In this document: positions 21,392 through 29,666 of the stretch, in pieces
Layout of the letters: each line of letters begins with the position of its first letter
How positions within the stretch are numbered: the stretch's first letter is position 1
Assembly: GCF_007833165.1 (NCBI RefSeq)
Contig: NZ_VOBQ01000005.1
Span: 62,001-126,000 of the forward strand
Length of the DNA stretch: 64,000 nt
Source of the DNA: Caenimonas sedimenti
GTDB lineage: Bacteria; Pseudomonadota; Gammaproteobacteria; Burkholderiales; Burkholderiaceae_C
Reading direction: 5' to 3'
Made by a program: the position numbers and the translations under genes
Notes under the pieces: model-generated
What the model was told of the DNA's origin: nothing
Databases searched by the model: none
The model's input: only the letters and a program-made list of their open reading frames with translations

Positions 21392-21883
21392 CTAGGCGGA
21401 GCGGCGCTTTCTCGCTTGCTCCGCGGGGATTGGCCCGGGCTCCTCGGCCGCTTCGATGACGCGGTCCAGCATCCGCGCCAGGCCCGCCCGCTCCGCATGG
21501 CTGAGGCAGCCGAAGATGGCCTCGTTCCGATGAGCGATCAGCTCCATCACCTGCAGCCAGAGCGCTTCCCCCTCCTCGGTCGGTTCCAGCACGACCGCCC
21601 GGCGGTCGCTCGCACTACCGTGCTTGGCGACCAGGCCGCGCGCCACCAACGCCTGGGCGGCTCGGCTCGCCTGGCCCTTGTCGAGGTTGGCCGCGCCGGC
21701 CAGGTCATTCACCGACATGGGCGCCGCGTTCCCGATGGCGGCCAGGCACCGGGCCTCGCCCAACGGGAGCGCGAAGGCGACCGCATAGGCCTCGGCCGTG
21801 ACCTTGTCGCTGAGCTTGCTGACCCGGTGCAGCCGCCAGCTGAGGAAATGTTCCAGCGACTCGGAAGCCGGCGGCGGCCTCAC
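21392..21883 (-). CDS. MarR-family transcriptional regulator
   Basis: 163 residues from GTG 21881-21883, which overlaps the preceding stop codon (GTGA). The winged helix-turn-helix spans residues ~50-115 ([45 protein letters not shown]). It closes the operon of an FAD-dependent hydroxylase. The operon promoter carries two copies of a GTTGCG-NN-CGCAAC palindrome, so autoregulation with release by an aromatic ligand is the obvious model. It is not found as a divergent gene, which is less common for MarR. Confidence 0.88.
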   Translation of the reverse strand: MRPPPASESLEHFLSWRLHRVSKLSDKVTAEAYAVAFALPLGEARCLAAIGNAAPMSVNDLAGAANLDKGQASRAAQALVARGLVAKHGSASDRRAVVLEPTEEGEALWLQVMELIAHRNEAIFGCLSHAERAGLARMLDRVIEAAEEPGPIPAEQARKRRSA

Positions 21884-22068
21884 ACGCCCCCCTCGCCGCA
21901 GCGCGCCGCCGCCTGGGCGATCAGCGGCAGGACCGTATCCGCCGATTCGGCACGGGCCATCAGCTGCAGGCTCAGCATCGCCAGCAGCAGCTGCGAGCGC
22001 TCGGGCCCTGCCTGAGCCAGTGCCTGGCACAGGGCTGTGTAGCTGCGATCGAGGTCGGCGTCCGTCAT
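21880..22068 (-). CDS. Small hypothetical protein in the FAD-monooxygenase/MarR operon
   Basis: 62 residues (MTDADLDRSYTALCQALAQAG...). The ATG overlaps the monooxygenase stop (ATGA at 22065-22068) and its stop overlaps the marR GTG. The double translational coupling makes it very likely real. It is predicted mostly helical, with no signal peptide or known motif. Role unknown. Confidence 0.7.
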   Translation of the reverse strand: MTDADLDRSYTALCQALAQAGPERSQLLLAMLSLQLMARAESADTVLPLIAQAAARCGEGGV

Positions 22069-23651
22069 CCCTGGAACTCCTTGCGTTTGAACCAGGCCAC
22101 CAACGGCGCTGGATCAGTGCCGCGCCAGCGGCCCGCCACGTAGCCATCTGGCCGCACCAGCACCAGGCCCTCGCCGCCCCGTGGCAACCCGTAGCGGTCG
22201 CCGGCCTGGCGCAGCGGGTCGGCTTCGGGCGGGATGTGCAGTACCGCGACGCCCTCTTCCGGCAGGCCGGCTGCCGCCAGCGGCAAGACGCCGTCGGAAA
22301 ACACGAGCGCCACGAAGTCCTTGCCGAACGCCTGGCTCAGATGGAATTCGCCCTGAGACCCGGCCAGGAGCGCTTCCGGCGCCGGCAAGCCGGGAGCCGC
22401 GTCGCCGTGCATCCATTCACCGGTGCTCTCGCCATTCAGGGCCGAACCGGCATAAGCCACCGGCGCGGACTGCCGCGGGTTGATCAGCGGGCGGACCAGC
22501 GGATCCTCCAGCGCCAGCCGCAGGGTCGCCTCGCGCATCAGGCTGAAGGCGAAGTTTGGCGGCGCCATGAACTCCGTGCTCTTGGCGCCATAGGCGATGT
22601 TCTCGCGGGCAGCGGGCACCCGCTCGGCGGAGTAGGTGGCCAGCAGCGCGTCGTCCCCATCGCCGTCCAGCACGCGCGCCAGCTTCCACGCCAGGTTGCC
22701 CGCGTCGTCCAGTCCCGAGTTGAGGCCACGCACCCCGAAGATCGGCACCAGGTGTGCCGCATCGCCGGCGAAGAACACGTGGCCGTGCCGGTAGTCCGGC
22801 AAGGTCAGGCACTTCGCGTTGTACATGGAAGCCCACAGCATCCGCCAGGGTGCGGTCTCGCCGATCATCGCCAGGTGGCTCTGGACACGGGGGAGGATGT
22901 TTTCCGGCTTCAGGGCCTCCGCACCATCCTCGTCGTCGCGCAACTGGTAGTCGATGCGCCAGACATCCTCGGGCTGCCGGTGCATCAGGATGGTGGAGCC
23001 CGGGTTCGAAGGCGGATCGAACCAGGCCAGGCGCTCCACGGGGCGCTGGGTTTCCTGCACGACATCGACGATGACGTAGCGGCCATCGTATTGCGTCCCC
23101 TCGAGCTGCAGGCCCAGCTGCTCGCGCACGGTGCTGCGGCCACCGTCGCAGGCAGCGAGGTAGCGCGCACGGACCTGTCGCATCCCTTCGGGGGTTTCGA
23201 GTTCGGCCGTCACCCCTTGCGCGTCCTGGGTCAGCGCGGTCAAGCGCATGTTCATCGCCACCTGCGCCACTTCGGGTGCGCCAGCCAGCGCGTCCAGCAG
23301 GAACTGCTCGACGTGGTACTGCTGGATGTTCACCATGGGCGCGAAGCGCTGCGTGGGTTCGCTGGGCATCTGGAAACGCAGCACCTCGGCGTCGCGCCAG
23401 TAGCTTCGGCCACCCGTCCAGGGCAGGGCCTTGGCGGCCATCGCGGCGCCGGCGCCCGCCCAGGCCAGGATCTCCTGCGAGCGGCGCGACACGCAGATGG
23501 CCCGGCTCCCCGTGCAGACGCCGCCGTCGGCCTCGGCCACCAGCGAGCGGATGCCGTGGCGCGCCAGCAGCGCGGCCAGGGTGAGCCCCACAGGGCCGCC
23601 GCCGGCGATGAGCACCGGCACTTCGTCCGGCAAGTCCTGGTGGTGCGCCAC
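22065..23651 (-). CDS. FAD-dependent aromatic monooxygenase (PheA/TfdB/MhpA family)
   Basis: 528 residues. FAD motif GGGPVGLTLAALLARHG is at ~17-33, the DG motif is CDGGRSTVREQLGL, and the second FAD motif FFAGDAAHLVPIFGVRGLNSG is near 275. A C-terminal thioredoxin-like region is present. These are class-A flavoprotein hydroxylases acting on phenolics with NAD(P)H and O2; the substrate is not readable. It is the first gene of a three-gene operon with a small protein and a MarR regulator. Confidence 0.88.
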   Translation of the reverse strand: MAHHQDLPDEVPVLIAGGGPVGLTLAALLARHGIRSLVAEADGGVCTGSRAICVSRRSQEILAWAGAGAAMAAKALPWTGGRSYWRDAEVLRFQMPSEPTQRFAPMVNIQQYHVEQFLLDALAGAPEVAQVAMNMRLTALTQDAQGVTAELETPEGMRQVRARYLAACDGGRSTVREQLGLQLEGTQYDGRYVIVDVVQETQRPVERLAWFDPPSNPGSTILMHRQPEDVWRIDYQLRDDEDGAEALKPENILPRVQSHLAMIGETAPWRMLWASMYNAKCLTLPDYRHGHVFFAGDAAHLVPIFGVRGLNSGLDDAGNLAWKLARVLDGDGDDALLATYSAERVPAARENIAYGAKSTEFMAPPNFAFSLMREATLRLALEDPLVRPLINPRQSAPVAYAGSALNGESTGEWMHGDAAPGLPAPEALLAGSQGEFHLSQAFGKDFVALVFSDGVLPLAAAGLPEEGVAVLHIPPEADPLRQAGDRYGLPRGGEGLVLVRPDGYVAGRWRGTDPAPLVAWFKRKEFQG

Positions 23652-23669
23652 GCGTTCGTCCCGTCAATT

Positions 23670-23712
23670 GTTGCGGGCGCAACTATAGCAGCAACTGGTT
23701 GCGTGCGCAACC
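23670..23712 (-). promoter_or_regulatory. Promoter with two MarR-type operator palindromes
   Basis: Site A GTTGCGGGCGCAAC is at 23670-23683 and site B GGTTGCGTGCGCAACC at 23697-23712; centres are 28 bp apart. Reading the minus strand, -35 TTGCGC (23710-23705) and -10 TATAGT (23687-23682) are spaced 17 bp. Site B covers the -35 and site A overlaps the -10. Transcription would start near 23675, about 24 bases before the monooxygenase ATG. Confidence 0.7.
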
Positions 23713-23730
23713 AACGTCACATGGGCGGTG

Positions 23731-24174
23731 TCAGCGGCTGGCCAGCGGCCGCAACTGACCGCGCAGCTCGCCCTGCGGGTGGCGCGCGGTGTGCAGGTTC
23801 ACGTACCACTGGCCGGACGCCAATTGGCCGAATTGTTCCGGCGTGATGCGCGATTCGCCCTTCAGCGGCTGCGCGTTCAGGTTGCCGTCGAAAGGCAAGA
23901 CGACAGCGGCGTTCTGACCCGGCCCGGCGGGGCCGTGCAGGTGCGCCGCGGTCACGGAGCCACTCAGCCCCTGGAACGTCACGCTCCAGCGGATGCTCTG
24001 CGTCCGGTGGTCGTACACCACGTCAGCCGAACCGCTGCCCGTGCCGGCGACCGCCGGTACCTCCTGTGCCCCCGACAACTGCGCAACGAAGCCTTCGATG
24101 CGGTCGGAGGACTTCGATGCGGCGCAACCCGCGAGCGCCAACACGCCGGCCAGGGCCGCCGCACGCCAGATCAT
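23731..24174 (-). CDS. CHRD-domain lipoprotein
   Basis: 147 residues from ATG 24172-24174. The lipobox LALAGC puts the lipidated cysteine at residue 17. A CHRD domain follows: LSGAQEVPAVAGTGSGSADV...HLHGPAGPGQNAAVVLPFDG...LASGQWYVNLHTARHPQGELRGQL. CHRD domains are named from chordin; bacterial versions are envelope proteins of unknown role. The ATG overlaps the stop of the upstream 62-aa gene (ATGA). Confidence 0.88.
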   Translation of the reverse strand: MIWRAAALAGVLALAGCAASKSSDRIEGFVAQLSGAQEVPAVAGTGSGSADVVYDHRTQSIRWSVTFQGLSGSVTAAHLHGPAGPGQNAAVVLPFDGNLNAQPLKGESRITPEQFGQLASGQWYVNLHTARHPQGELRGQLRPLASR

Positions 24175-24359
24175 TGGCGCTCCTCGTCGCGTGCCGCGGT
24201 GCCGGGCTCGGCGGCGGACGGCGCCGGCTCGCGGCCGGCCGGCGGCTGCTGCGGTGCCTTTTCCCCCAGCGTCTTGTTGCCGCAGCCGTCGGCATTGCCC
24301 GGGCTGTCGTTGCCGCCGCGTTCCGCGTCGGGGCCGATGCTTGTCGCCGTGTTGCTCAT
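24171..24359 (-). CDS. Small hypothetical protein upstream of CHRD lipoprotein
   Basis: 62 residues, polar and Pro/Gly-rich (MSNTATSIGPDAERGGND...). There is no signal peptide and it is predicted disordered. Its TGA overlaps the CHRD gene's ATG, so the two are likely translated together. I do not recognise the family. Confidence 0.5.
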   Translation of the reverse strand: MSNTATSIGPDAERGGNDSPGNADGCGNKTLGEKAPQQPPAGREPAPSAAEPGTAARDEERQ

Positions 24360-24457
24360 GCACCCACTCTAGTCCCTGGCACGGCCGTGTCATGTAGGAC
24401 GCGACAGCACGCCGACGCAACGCTGGCTAAACTGCCCCGGACCAGAGGAGACACGCC

Positions 24458-25906
24458 ATGCCAAGCTTCAGTACGCTGGAGATCGCCGCCGACCCGGGGA
24501 ATCCACGCGTCGCGCGGCTGCTGCTCAACCGCCCGGAGCGGCTGAACGCGATCAACGAGGAAACGCCGCGCGAAATCCGCGCCGCCGTCGACTGGGCCAA
24601 TGCCGAGGATGCGATCCATGTGATCGTGGTGGAAGGCGCCGGCAAGGGCTTCAGCGGCGGCTACGACCTGAGCCAGTTCGGCGAAGGCCAGATCGACCAC
24701 CCCTGCCAGCAGGAGCGCCATCCCTGGGATCCGCTGGTCGACTACGCGTACATGAAGCGCAATACCGAGGACTTCATGAGCCTCTGGCGCAGCCCCAAGC
24801 CCACCATCGCCAAGGTGCATGGCTACGCCGCGGCGGGCGGCAGCGACATCGCCCTGTCCTGCGACCTGCTCGTGATGGCCGAAGACGCCCGCATCGGCTA
24901 CATGCCGACGCGCGTCTGGGGTTGCCCGACGACGGCCATGTGGACGTTTCGCCTGGGCCCCACGCGCGCCAAGCAACTGATGTTCACCGGGGACACGATC
25001 GACGGCCGCACGGCCGGGGAATGGGGACTGGCCAACACCGTCGTGCCGGCCGCCGAACTCGACGCCGCCACGCTCCGGCTCGCCGCGCGCATCGCCGGCG
25101 TGCCGCGCAGCCACCTGGCGATGCACAAGATGGTTGTCAACCAGGTGCTGCTGACGATGGGCCTGGAGCAGACGCAAAGCCTGGCCACCCTCTTCGACGG
25201 CATCACCCGCCACAACCCGGAGGGGCTCTGGTTCCGCCGCTACGCGCAGGCCGAGGGCTTCAAGGCCGCCGTGCAATGGCGGGACAGCGGCAAGCCGATC
25301 CCGGAGGGCGACGAGGCACGCGCGCTCATTCGCGAGCTGGAAGCCAGGCGGCATCTCGCGCCGGGCGCCCGGGCCGAGCCGTCTGAAGTGCTGCAATTCT
25401 GGCGTGAGGCAGGTCCCGACCAGTGGTTCCGCAAGGACGCCGCGTTCGACGAGCGGTTCCGCCAGCGCTTCATGGCGTCCCACGAAGCCGCCGCCGGCGG
25501 CGGGCTGGATGCATGGGCGCAGACGCCTGAAGGCAGCCTCTCCTTGTTGATCCTGCTCGACCAGTTCCCGCGCAACGCATTTCGAGACTCGCCGCGCATG
25601 TACGCAACGGACGCCAAGGCGCGCGAGATCGCGCGCGCGGCAGCGTCCAGGGGGTGGCCGAACCAGGTGGAGCCTGAGTTGCGCCAGTTCTTCGCCCTGC
25701 CCTTCCAGCATTCCGAGCAGCTGGCGGACCACGAACAGAGCGTCGCCATCGCCGAATCGCTCGGCGGCGAGGCCTTGCGCTACGCGCGGCATCACCGCGA
25801 CATCATCGAGCGCTTCGGCCGGTTTCCCCATCGCAATGCGCTGCTCGGACGAAGCAGCACGCCGCAGGAAGAAGAGTTCCTGCGGTCCGGCGGCTTTGCC
25901 GGTTGA
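24458..25906 (+). CDS. Crotonase (enoyl-CoA hydratase/isomerase) fused to DUF924
   Basis: 482 residues in one frame. Residues 1-~300 are a crotonase-superfamily domain. The oxyanion-hole segments are [14 protein letters not shown] and [21 protein letters not shown], with [16 protein letters not shown] after. Residues ~308-482 are a complete DUF924 domain, starting [19 protein letters not shown], with [14 protein letters not shown] and ending near [12 protein letters not shown]924 is normally a separate ~180-aa helical protein. No stop, frameshift or strong start codon separates the halves, although a GTG occurs just at the DUF924 start. The preceding GAGGAGAC at ~24446 fits the chosen ATG. 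Confidence 0.85.
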   Translation: MPSFSTLEIAADPGNPRVARLLLNRPERLNAINEETPREIRAAVDWANAEDAIHVIVVEGAGKGFSGGYDLSQFGEGQIDHPCQQERHPWDPLVDYAYMKRNTEDFMSLWRSPKPTIAKVHGYAAAGGSDIALSCDLLVMAEDARIGYMPTRVWGCPTTAMWTFRLGPTRAKQLMFTGDTIDGRTAGEWGLANTVVPAAELDAATLRLAARIAGVPRSHLAMHKMVVNQVLLTMGLEQTQSLATLFDGITRHNPEGLWFRRYAQAEGFKAAVQWRDSGKPIPEGDEARALIRELEARRHLAPGARAEPSEVLQFWREAGPDQWFRKDAAFDERFRQRFMASHEAAAGGGLDAWAQTPEGSLSLLILLDQFPRNAFRDSPRMYATDAKAREIARAAASRGWPNQVEPELRQFFALPFQHSEQLADHEQSVAIAESLGGEALRYARHHRDIIERFGRFPHRNALLGRSSTPQEEEFLRSGGFAG

Positions 25907-25993
25907 CAGAAGCCGCCAGGGGCCCTCCCGCCCGCCCGCTGGTTCCACGCCAGCGTGGCGGAGGCGGCCGGTTTCTCTCTGTCATCCTGGTGT

Positions 25994-26012
25994 AATGTTG
26001 CGATGCAACATT
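25994..26012. promoter_or_regulatory. 19-bp palindrome upstream of a small exported protein
   Basis: AATGTTGC-GAT-GCAACATT is a perfect inverted repeat with 8-bp arms, 43 bp before the ATG at 26055. It lies in the only AT-rich stretch of this gap, so it is probably an operator or overlaps the promoter. The cognate regulator is unknown. Confidence 0.4.
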
Positions 26013-26054
26013 GATGCTGCACCGCACAAAACGCGGTGTTCAGAGAGGACCCGG

Positions 26055-26366
26055 ATGAAACGCAATCACGCTTTCGGATGGGGGCTGGCCCTGCTCGCTG
26101 CGCAGGCCCTCGCCCAGCAGCAACCGCAACCCCAGGCGGCACGGAAAGAGGACGTGAAGGTGGCCCAGGCCGGCGACAGCCGCTGCCGCAAGGACGTCAA
26201 GGACTACGTCGACACCCTGCGCTTCGTGCGCCAGACGGCTGGCGCGCAGATCGGTGACAAGGTCGCGGGCGGCTTCATCAGCGAACCCGAGCTCGACAAG
26301 GTGGTGGCCACCCAGGGGCATTGCGCGGCGGCGCAGCTGCTGCGGGACAAGGGGACGCCACGGTGA
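26055..26366 (+). CDS. Small exported hypothetical protein
   Basis: 103 residues from ATG 26055, preceded by AGAGAGGA. The signal peptide is MKRNHAFGWGLALLAAQALA. The mature part has two cysteines (SRCRKDVKDYV and ATQGHCAAAQLL), possibly a disulfide. No known domain. Confidence 0.65.
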   Translation: MKRNHAFGWGLALLAAQALAQQQPQPQAARKEDVKVAQAGDSRCRKDVKDYVDTLRFVRQTAGAQIGDKVAGGFISEPELDKVVATQGHCAAAQLLRDKGTPR

Positions 26367-26399
26367 ACCGGTGGGCAGTGGCGCCGGCGGACGCCGGTT

Positions 26400-27140
26400 T
26401 CAGTCGTCCAGCTCGGGATAGGCGCGGAACAGCCCCTCTTCATTGAACGGGATGCGCCGCTGGCTGGCCAGGTACGCGGCCAGCCGCCGATGCTGCGCGA
26501 CGCCGGCGTGCAAAGCGCGGACGCGGGGCGCCTTCTTCAACACGCGCCGCGTCGCCCGCGGCAAGGCGTACTGCAGGCCTTCGACCACCTGGAACAGGGA
26601 CAGGTCCGGATAACTGAGGCGCCGGCCGACCAGGCGCGGGAGCTCGCGTCCGGCGTTGCCGGGGTTGCGTTCCAGCACCTTTTCGAACCAGCCGAAAAAC
26701 TTGGGCAAGCGGTTGGCGCGGAAGTCGGTGGACCGGCGAACCGCCTCGTCCTTCTGCTCTTCGTAGTACAGGCTGCTGCCGATCGGGTGATGCAGATCGT
26801 GCACCTCGCTCACGAAGTCGGCGATGGTGAGCTGGATCTGGTGCGTCCACAGCGCGTCGGCTTCGCCCTTGGGCGCCAGCCCCAGGCGCGGCCCGAGATA
26901 GAGCAGGATGGCCGCGGTCTGGCCGATCACGTGGCGGCCGTCCACCAGAAAGGGGCAGGCGAACGGCGGCCTCGCGGAGGCATTCCCCTCGAGGAATTCC
27001 ATCATGGCCGGCAGGCCTTGCCTCTCCTTGCCAGCGCCGCGTGCGACGTCGACATAGTCCGCGCCGGCGGCTTCGAGCGCCAGCCGCACGAATTCGCCGC
27101 GGCCCTGGATGGTCGGCCAGTAGTGCAATTCGAAAGTCAT
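26400..27140 (-). CDS. Glutathione S-transferase family protein
   Basis: 246 residues from ATG 27138-27140. The N-terminal thioredoxin-like GST domain has ELHYWPTIQGRGEFVRLALE and the cis-Pro region PFACPFLVDGRHVIGQTAAILLYLG. An all-helical C-terminal domain follows. The tyrosine in HYWPTIQGRGEFVR fits a sigma/alpha-like catalytic Tyr. It conjugates or reduces with glutathione; the substrate is unknown. The ATG overlaps the xth stop (ATGA), so the two are translationally coupled, perhaps as an oxidative-damage pair. Confidence 0.87.
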   Translation of the reverse strand: MTFELHYWPTIQGRGEFVRLALEAAGADYVDVARGAGKERQGLPAMMEFLEGNASARPPFACPFLVDGRHVIGQTAAILLYLGPRLGLAPKGEADALWTHQIQLTIADFVSEVHDLHHPIGSSLYYEEQKDEAVRRSTDFRANRLPKFFGWFEKVLERNPGNAGRELPRLVGRRLSYPDLSLFQVVEGLQYALPRATRRVLKKAPRVRALHAGVAQHRRLAAYLASQRRIPFNEEGLFRAYPELDD

Positions 27141-27952
27141 GCCGCCGCTCGCTTTTTCTTCTTGGCCGGCAGCAGCTTCTTGCGATCGAGCGTGATCCAG
27201 GTGGGCGCATGGTCGCTCGCCTTCTCGAGGCCACGTACCCACGTGTCGACCCCGGCTTCGCGCAGCGCGGGCGCCAGCGTCACGTTCAGCAGCAGATGGT
27301 CGATGCGCAGGCCGGCGTTGCGCTGCCAATGCTGCCGGAAGTAGTCCCAGAACGTGAACACGGCCTCGTCGGGATTGAGGTGCCGGAGCGCGTCGGTCCA
27401 GCCCTGGGCGAGCAGGCGCGCGTAGGCCTCGCGGCTTTCCGGCTGCAGCAGCGCGTCCTTGCGCCAGGAACGCGGGTTGTAGATGTCCGCGTCGGTGGGC
27501 ACCACGTTGTAGTCCCCCGCCATCACCACCGGGTGGCCGCTGTCATGCAGCGTCTTCGCATGGGCGATCAGCCGCTCGAACCAGGCCAGCTTGTAGTCGA
27601 ACTTGGGGCCGGGCTGCGGGTTCCCGTTGGGCAGGTAGAGGCAGGCGACGACGATGCCGTCGATCGCCGCCTCCAGGTAGCGGCTGTGCTCATCGCCCGG
27701 GTCCCCGGGCAGTTCGCGGCGGATTTCCACCGGCTCGACGCCACGCGACAGGATCGCCACGCCGTTCCAGGAACGCTGCCCCTTCCATAAAGCGTGATAA
27801 CCGGCTTCGCGCAGCTCGCGCGCCGGAAAGGAGCCGTCGAGCGCCTTCAGTTCCTGGAGGCAGGCGACGTCGGGCTGCTCGCGCTCCAGCCAGGCCAGCA
27901 GGTGGTCCAGCCGCGTCTTGATGCCGTTGACGTTGAAGGTGGCGATTTTCAT
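27137..27952 (-). CDS. xth: Exodeoxyribonuclease III
   Basis: 271 residues. The metal- and DNA-binding motifs of the EEP fold are present: ATFNVNGIKTR, CLQELKA (catalytic Glu), NGVAILSR, AGDYNVVPTDADI, RIDHLLLN and SDHAPTWI. It cleaves at AP sites and degrades 3' ends in base excision repair. The C-terminus is Lys-rich (PAKKKKRAAA), a small basic tail. It is co-transcribed with a GST gene. Confidence 0.94.
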   Translation of the reverse strand: MKIATFNVNGIKTRLDHLLAWLEREQPDVACLQELKALDGSFPARELREAGYHALWKGQRSWNGVAILSRGVEPVEIRRELPGDPGDEHSRYLEAAIDGIVVACLYLPNGNPQPGPKFDYKLAWFERLIAHAKTLHDSGHPVVMAGDYNVVPTDADIYNPRSWRKDALLQPESREAYARLLAQGWTDALRHLNPDEAVFTFWDYFRQHWQRNAGLRIDHLLLNVTLAPALREAGVDTWVRGLEKASDHAPTWITLDRKKLLPAKKKKRAAA

Positions 27953-27998
27953 CCTGGCGGCCGCCTCCTACAGACCGGCTGCGCAGCGCAAGCGTAGC

Positions 27999-28217
27999 CT
28001 AAGGCTTGCTGCGGCGGCGGCTGTACTTCTCGGCGCCGCCGCTGCCGCCGCCGTCCGGGAAGTCATGGGCATCCAGCCGCCCGCGGCGCGGTTGGAGCGG
28101 TGCCTCCACAATGGTGCTCGCGCTGTTCTCGCCGTGGTCCGGCTGGGCGGGAACCGAACTGGTCGGTGCGTCGCCCTGCTTGGCACGCGTGGGGCTGGTA
28201 TTTTCACGTGGGTGCAT
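27999..28217 (-). CDS. Small hypothetical basic protein, 72 aa
   Basis: Starts MHPRENTSPTRAKQGDAPTS and ends in an Arg/Lys-rich tail (AEKYSRRRSKP). It looks disordered, with no signal peptide, and is not recognised. It lies upstream of xth on the same strand with a gap of ~46 bp. Codon use suits the neighbourhood, but the evidence is weak. Confidence 0.45.
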   Translation of the reverse strand: MHPRENTSPTRAKQGDAPTSSVPAQPDHGENSASTIVEAPLQPRRGRLDAHDFPDGGGSGGAEKYSRRRSKP

Positions 28218-28275
28218 GATGGCACCTTAAGCAGGGCCGGACGCGCGGACTGTCGGACAAGGACCCAAAGAGGGA

Positions 28276-28743
28276 ATGCGAACACCAATCTGCCTGGTTC
28301 TATGGAGTGCCCTGGCCGCGGGGGCGGCGGACTCGCCGGCGCAGCCGTCGCCGGACCCATTGAAATCCTCGGCCTGCGCTGAGGCCCTGCAGGCCCTGGA
28401 GGCCGCGCGCGGCGCTGGTGACCGGGGCGCGACGGAAATCCGGCGCCAGGAAGCGGCGCGTGCCTGCCTGGGAAGCGCGGAAGCGCCCGCGCGCCCGGCG
28501 CGGGCCACGCAGCCTCCGCTGTCCGTTTCGCCGCCGGTGATCCAGCCGCCAGCCCACCAGCGAGCGGCACCTCCGCCAGCGCCGCCCCAGCCGCCAATGG
28601 CGGTCGGCCGTCCCTCAGTGCCGGCGCAGTGCGATGCGGCCGGCTGCTGGGTCAACGATGGCACCCACCTGCGGCTCATTCCCTCGCCATCCATCGGCGC
28701 GGGCAGGTGCAGCACGCTGGGAACGCAGGTCCACTGTCCCTAG
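28276..28743 (+). CDS. Exported hypothetical protein, Pro-rich
   Basis: 155 residues. A short signal peptide (MRTPICLVLWSALAAGAA) leads to a helical segment with two cysteines (SSACAEALQALEAARG; EAARACLG). A Pro/Ala-rich spacer and a Cys-containing end (CDAAGCWVNDGTHLRLIP...) follow. The layout suggests a periplasmic protein with disulfides. It overlaps the GTG of the next gene by one base (TAGTG), so they are likely coupled. Confidence 0.6.
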   Translation: MRTPICLVLWSALAAGAADSPAQPSPDPLKSSACAEALQALEAARGAGDRGATEIRRQEAARACLGSAEAPARPARATQPPLSVSPPVIQPPAHQRAAPPPAPPQPPMAVGRPSVPAQCDAAGCWVNDGTHLRLIPSPSIGAGRCSTLGTQVHCP

Positions 28744-29582
28744 TGTCCTGGCTGCCTGTGTCCCCACTGATTCGTGCGTTGCTGCTTGCGGGCCTTTGCC
28801 TGCTGAATGGGCGTGCCTTGCACGCGCACGAATTCTGGCTGGAGGCCGCCGGATCCGGCAAAGGCCAGGTCGCCCTGAGGCTGTACGTCGGCGAGGCGCT
28901 GGTCGGCGAGCGCGTCGCCTGGACGCGCGCCCACGCGGAGTCCTTCCGCGTCCACACCGCCGCCGGCGTGCAGGACCTGACCGCCGAGGTGCCCGCGGAG
29001 GGTTTGCAGCCTGAATTCCTGTGGTCGCCAGGCAAGGCAGGCACGCACCTGCTGGCGTACGAAAGCCTGCCCAGCTTCGTGACGCTCGAAGCCGGCCAGT
29101 TCAATGCCTACCTGCGCGAGGAAGGCTTGACCGGCGCGCTGGAGCAACGCGCGTCGTCCGGCCAGTCGGCGCAACCGGGACGCGAGCGCTTCCGGCGCAG
29201 CGCCAAGCTCTTGCTGGGGGGCGGTGCTGCGGACACCGTGCACGCCATGACCACAGGCCAGCGCATCGAGATCGTGCCGCTGGACGATCCGCTGAGGCAC
29301 CCCCCGGCGCGGCCGTTGCGCTTCGAAGTCCGGTTCGGCGGCCAGCGATTGCCCGGTGTCCTGGTGAAGGCCTGGCATCGGCGCAACACGCAGACCGTGC
29401 TGGTCCGCGCCATCACGGACGATGCCGGCCGCGTCGTTCTCGAGTTGCCCCATGCGGGCGAATGGCTGCTGAACGCGGTCCACATGGTGCCCGCGGCGGA
29501 CGCTGCCATCGCGGACTGGGACAGCTACTGGGCCAGCCTGAGCTTCCGTACGCCGGTGCGCCGGCCGGCACGCAGCCGTTAG
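28743..29582 (+). CDS. DUF4198-domain exported protein
   Basis: 279 residues from GTG 28743, overlapping the previous stop. An alternative GTG at 28758 is possible. The signal peptide ends at the HAHEFWLEA motif, which is the classic start of mature DUF4198/NikM-like proteins. PGVLVKAWHRRNTQTVLVRAITDDAGRVVLELPHAGEWLLNAVHM is the conserved C-terminal core. Such proteins are linked to nickel or cobalt uptake in some operons. No metal transporter is nearby, so the role is open. Confidence 0.82.
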   Translation: MSWLPVSPLIRALLLAGLCLLNGRALHAHEFWLEAAGSGKGQVALRLYVGEALVGERVAWTRAHAESFRVHTAAGVQDLTAEVPAEGLQPEFLWSPGKAGTHLLAYESLPSFVTLEAGQFNAYLREEGLTGALEQRASSGQSAQPGRERFRRSAKLLLGGGAADTVHAMTTGQRIEIVPLDDPLRHPPARPLRFEVRFGGQRLPGVLVKAWHRRNTQTVLVRAITDDAGRVVLELPHAGEWLLNAVHMVPAADAAIADWDSYWASLSFRTPVRRPARSR

Positions 29583-29666
29583 CCTCCCCCTGCATGGGCT
29601 GACTGCGGCGTCCTACACGGGGAGCCGCCCAATCTGTCTACGGTGGATGGGCTGTAGAGGATCACC

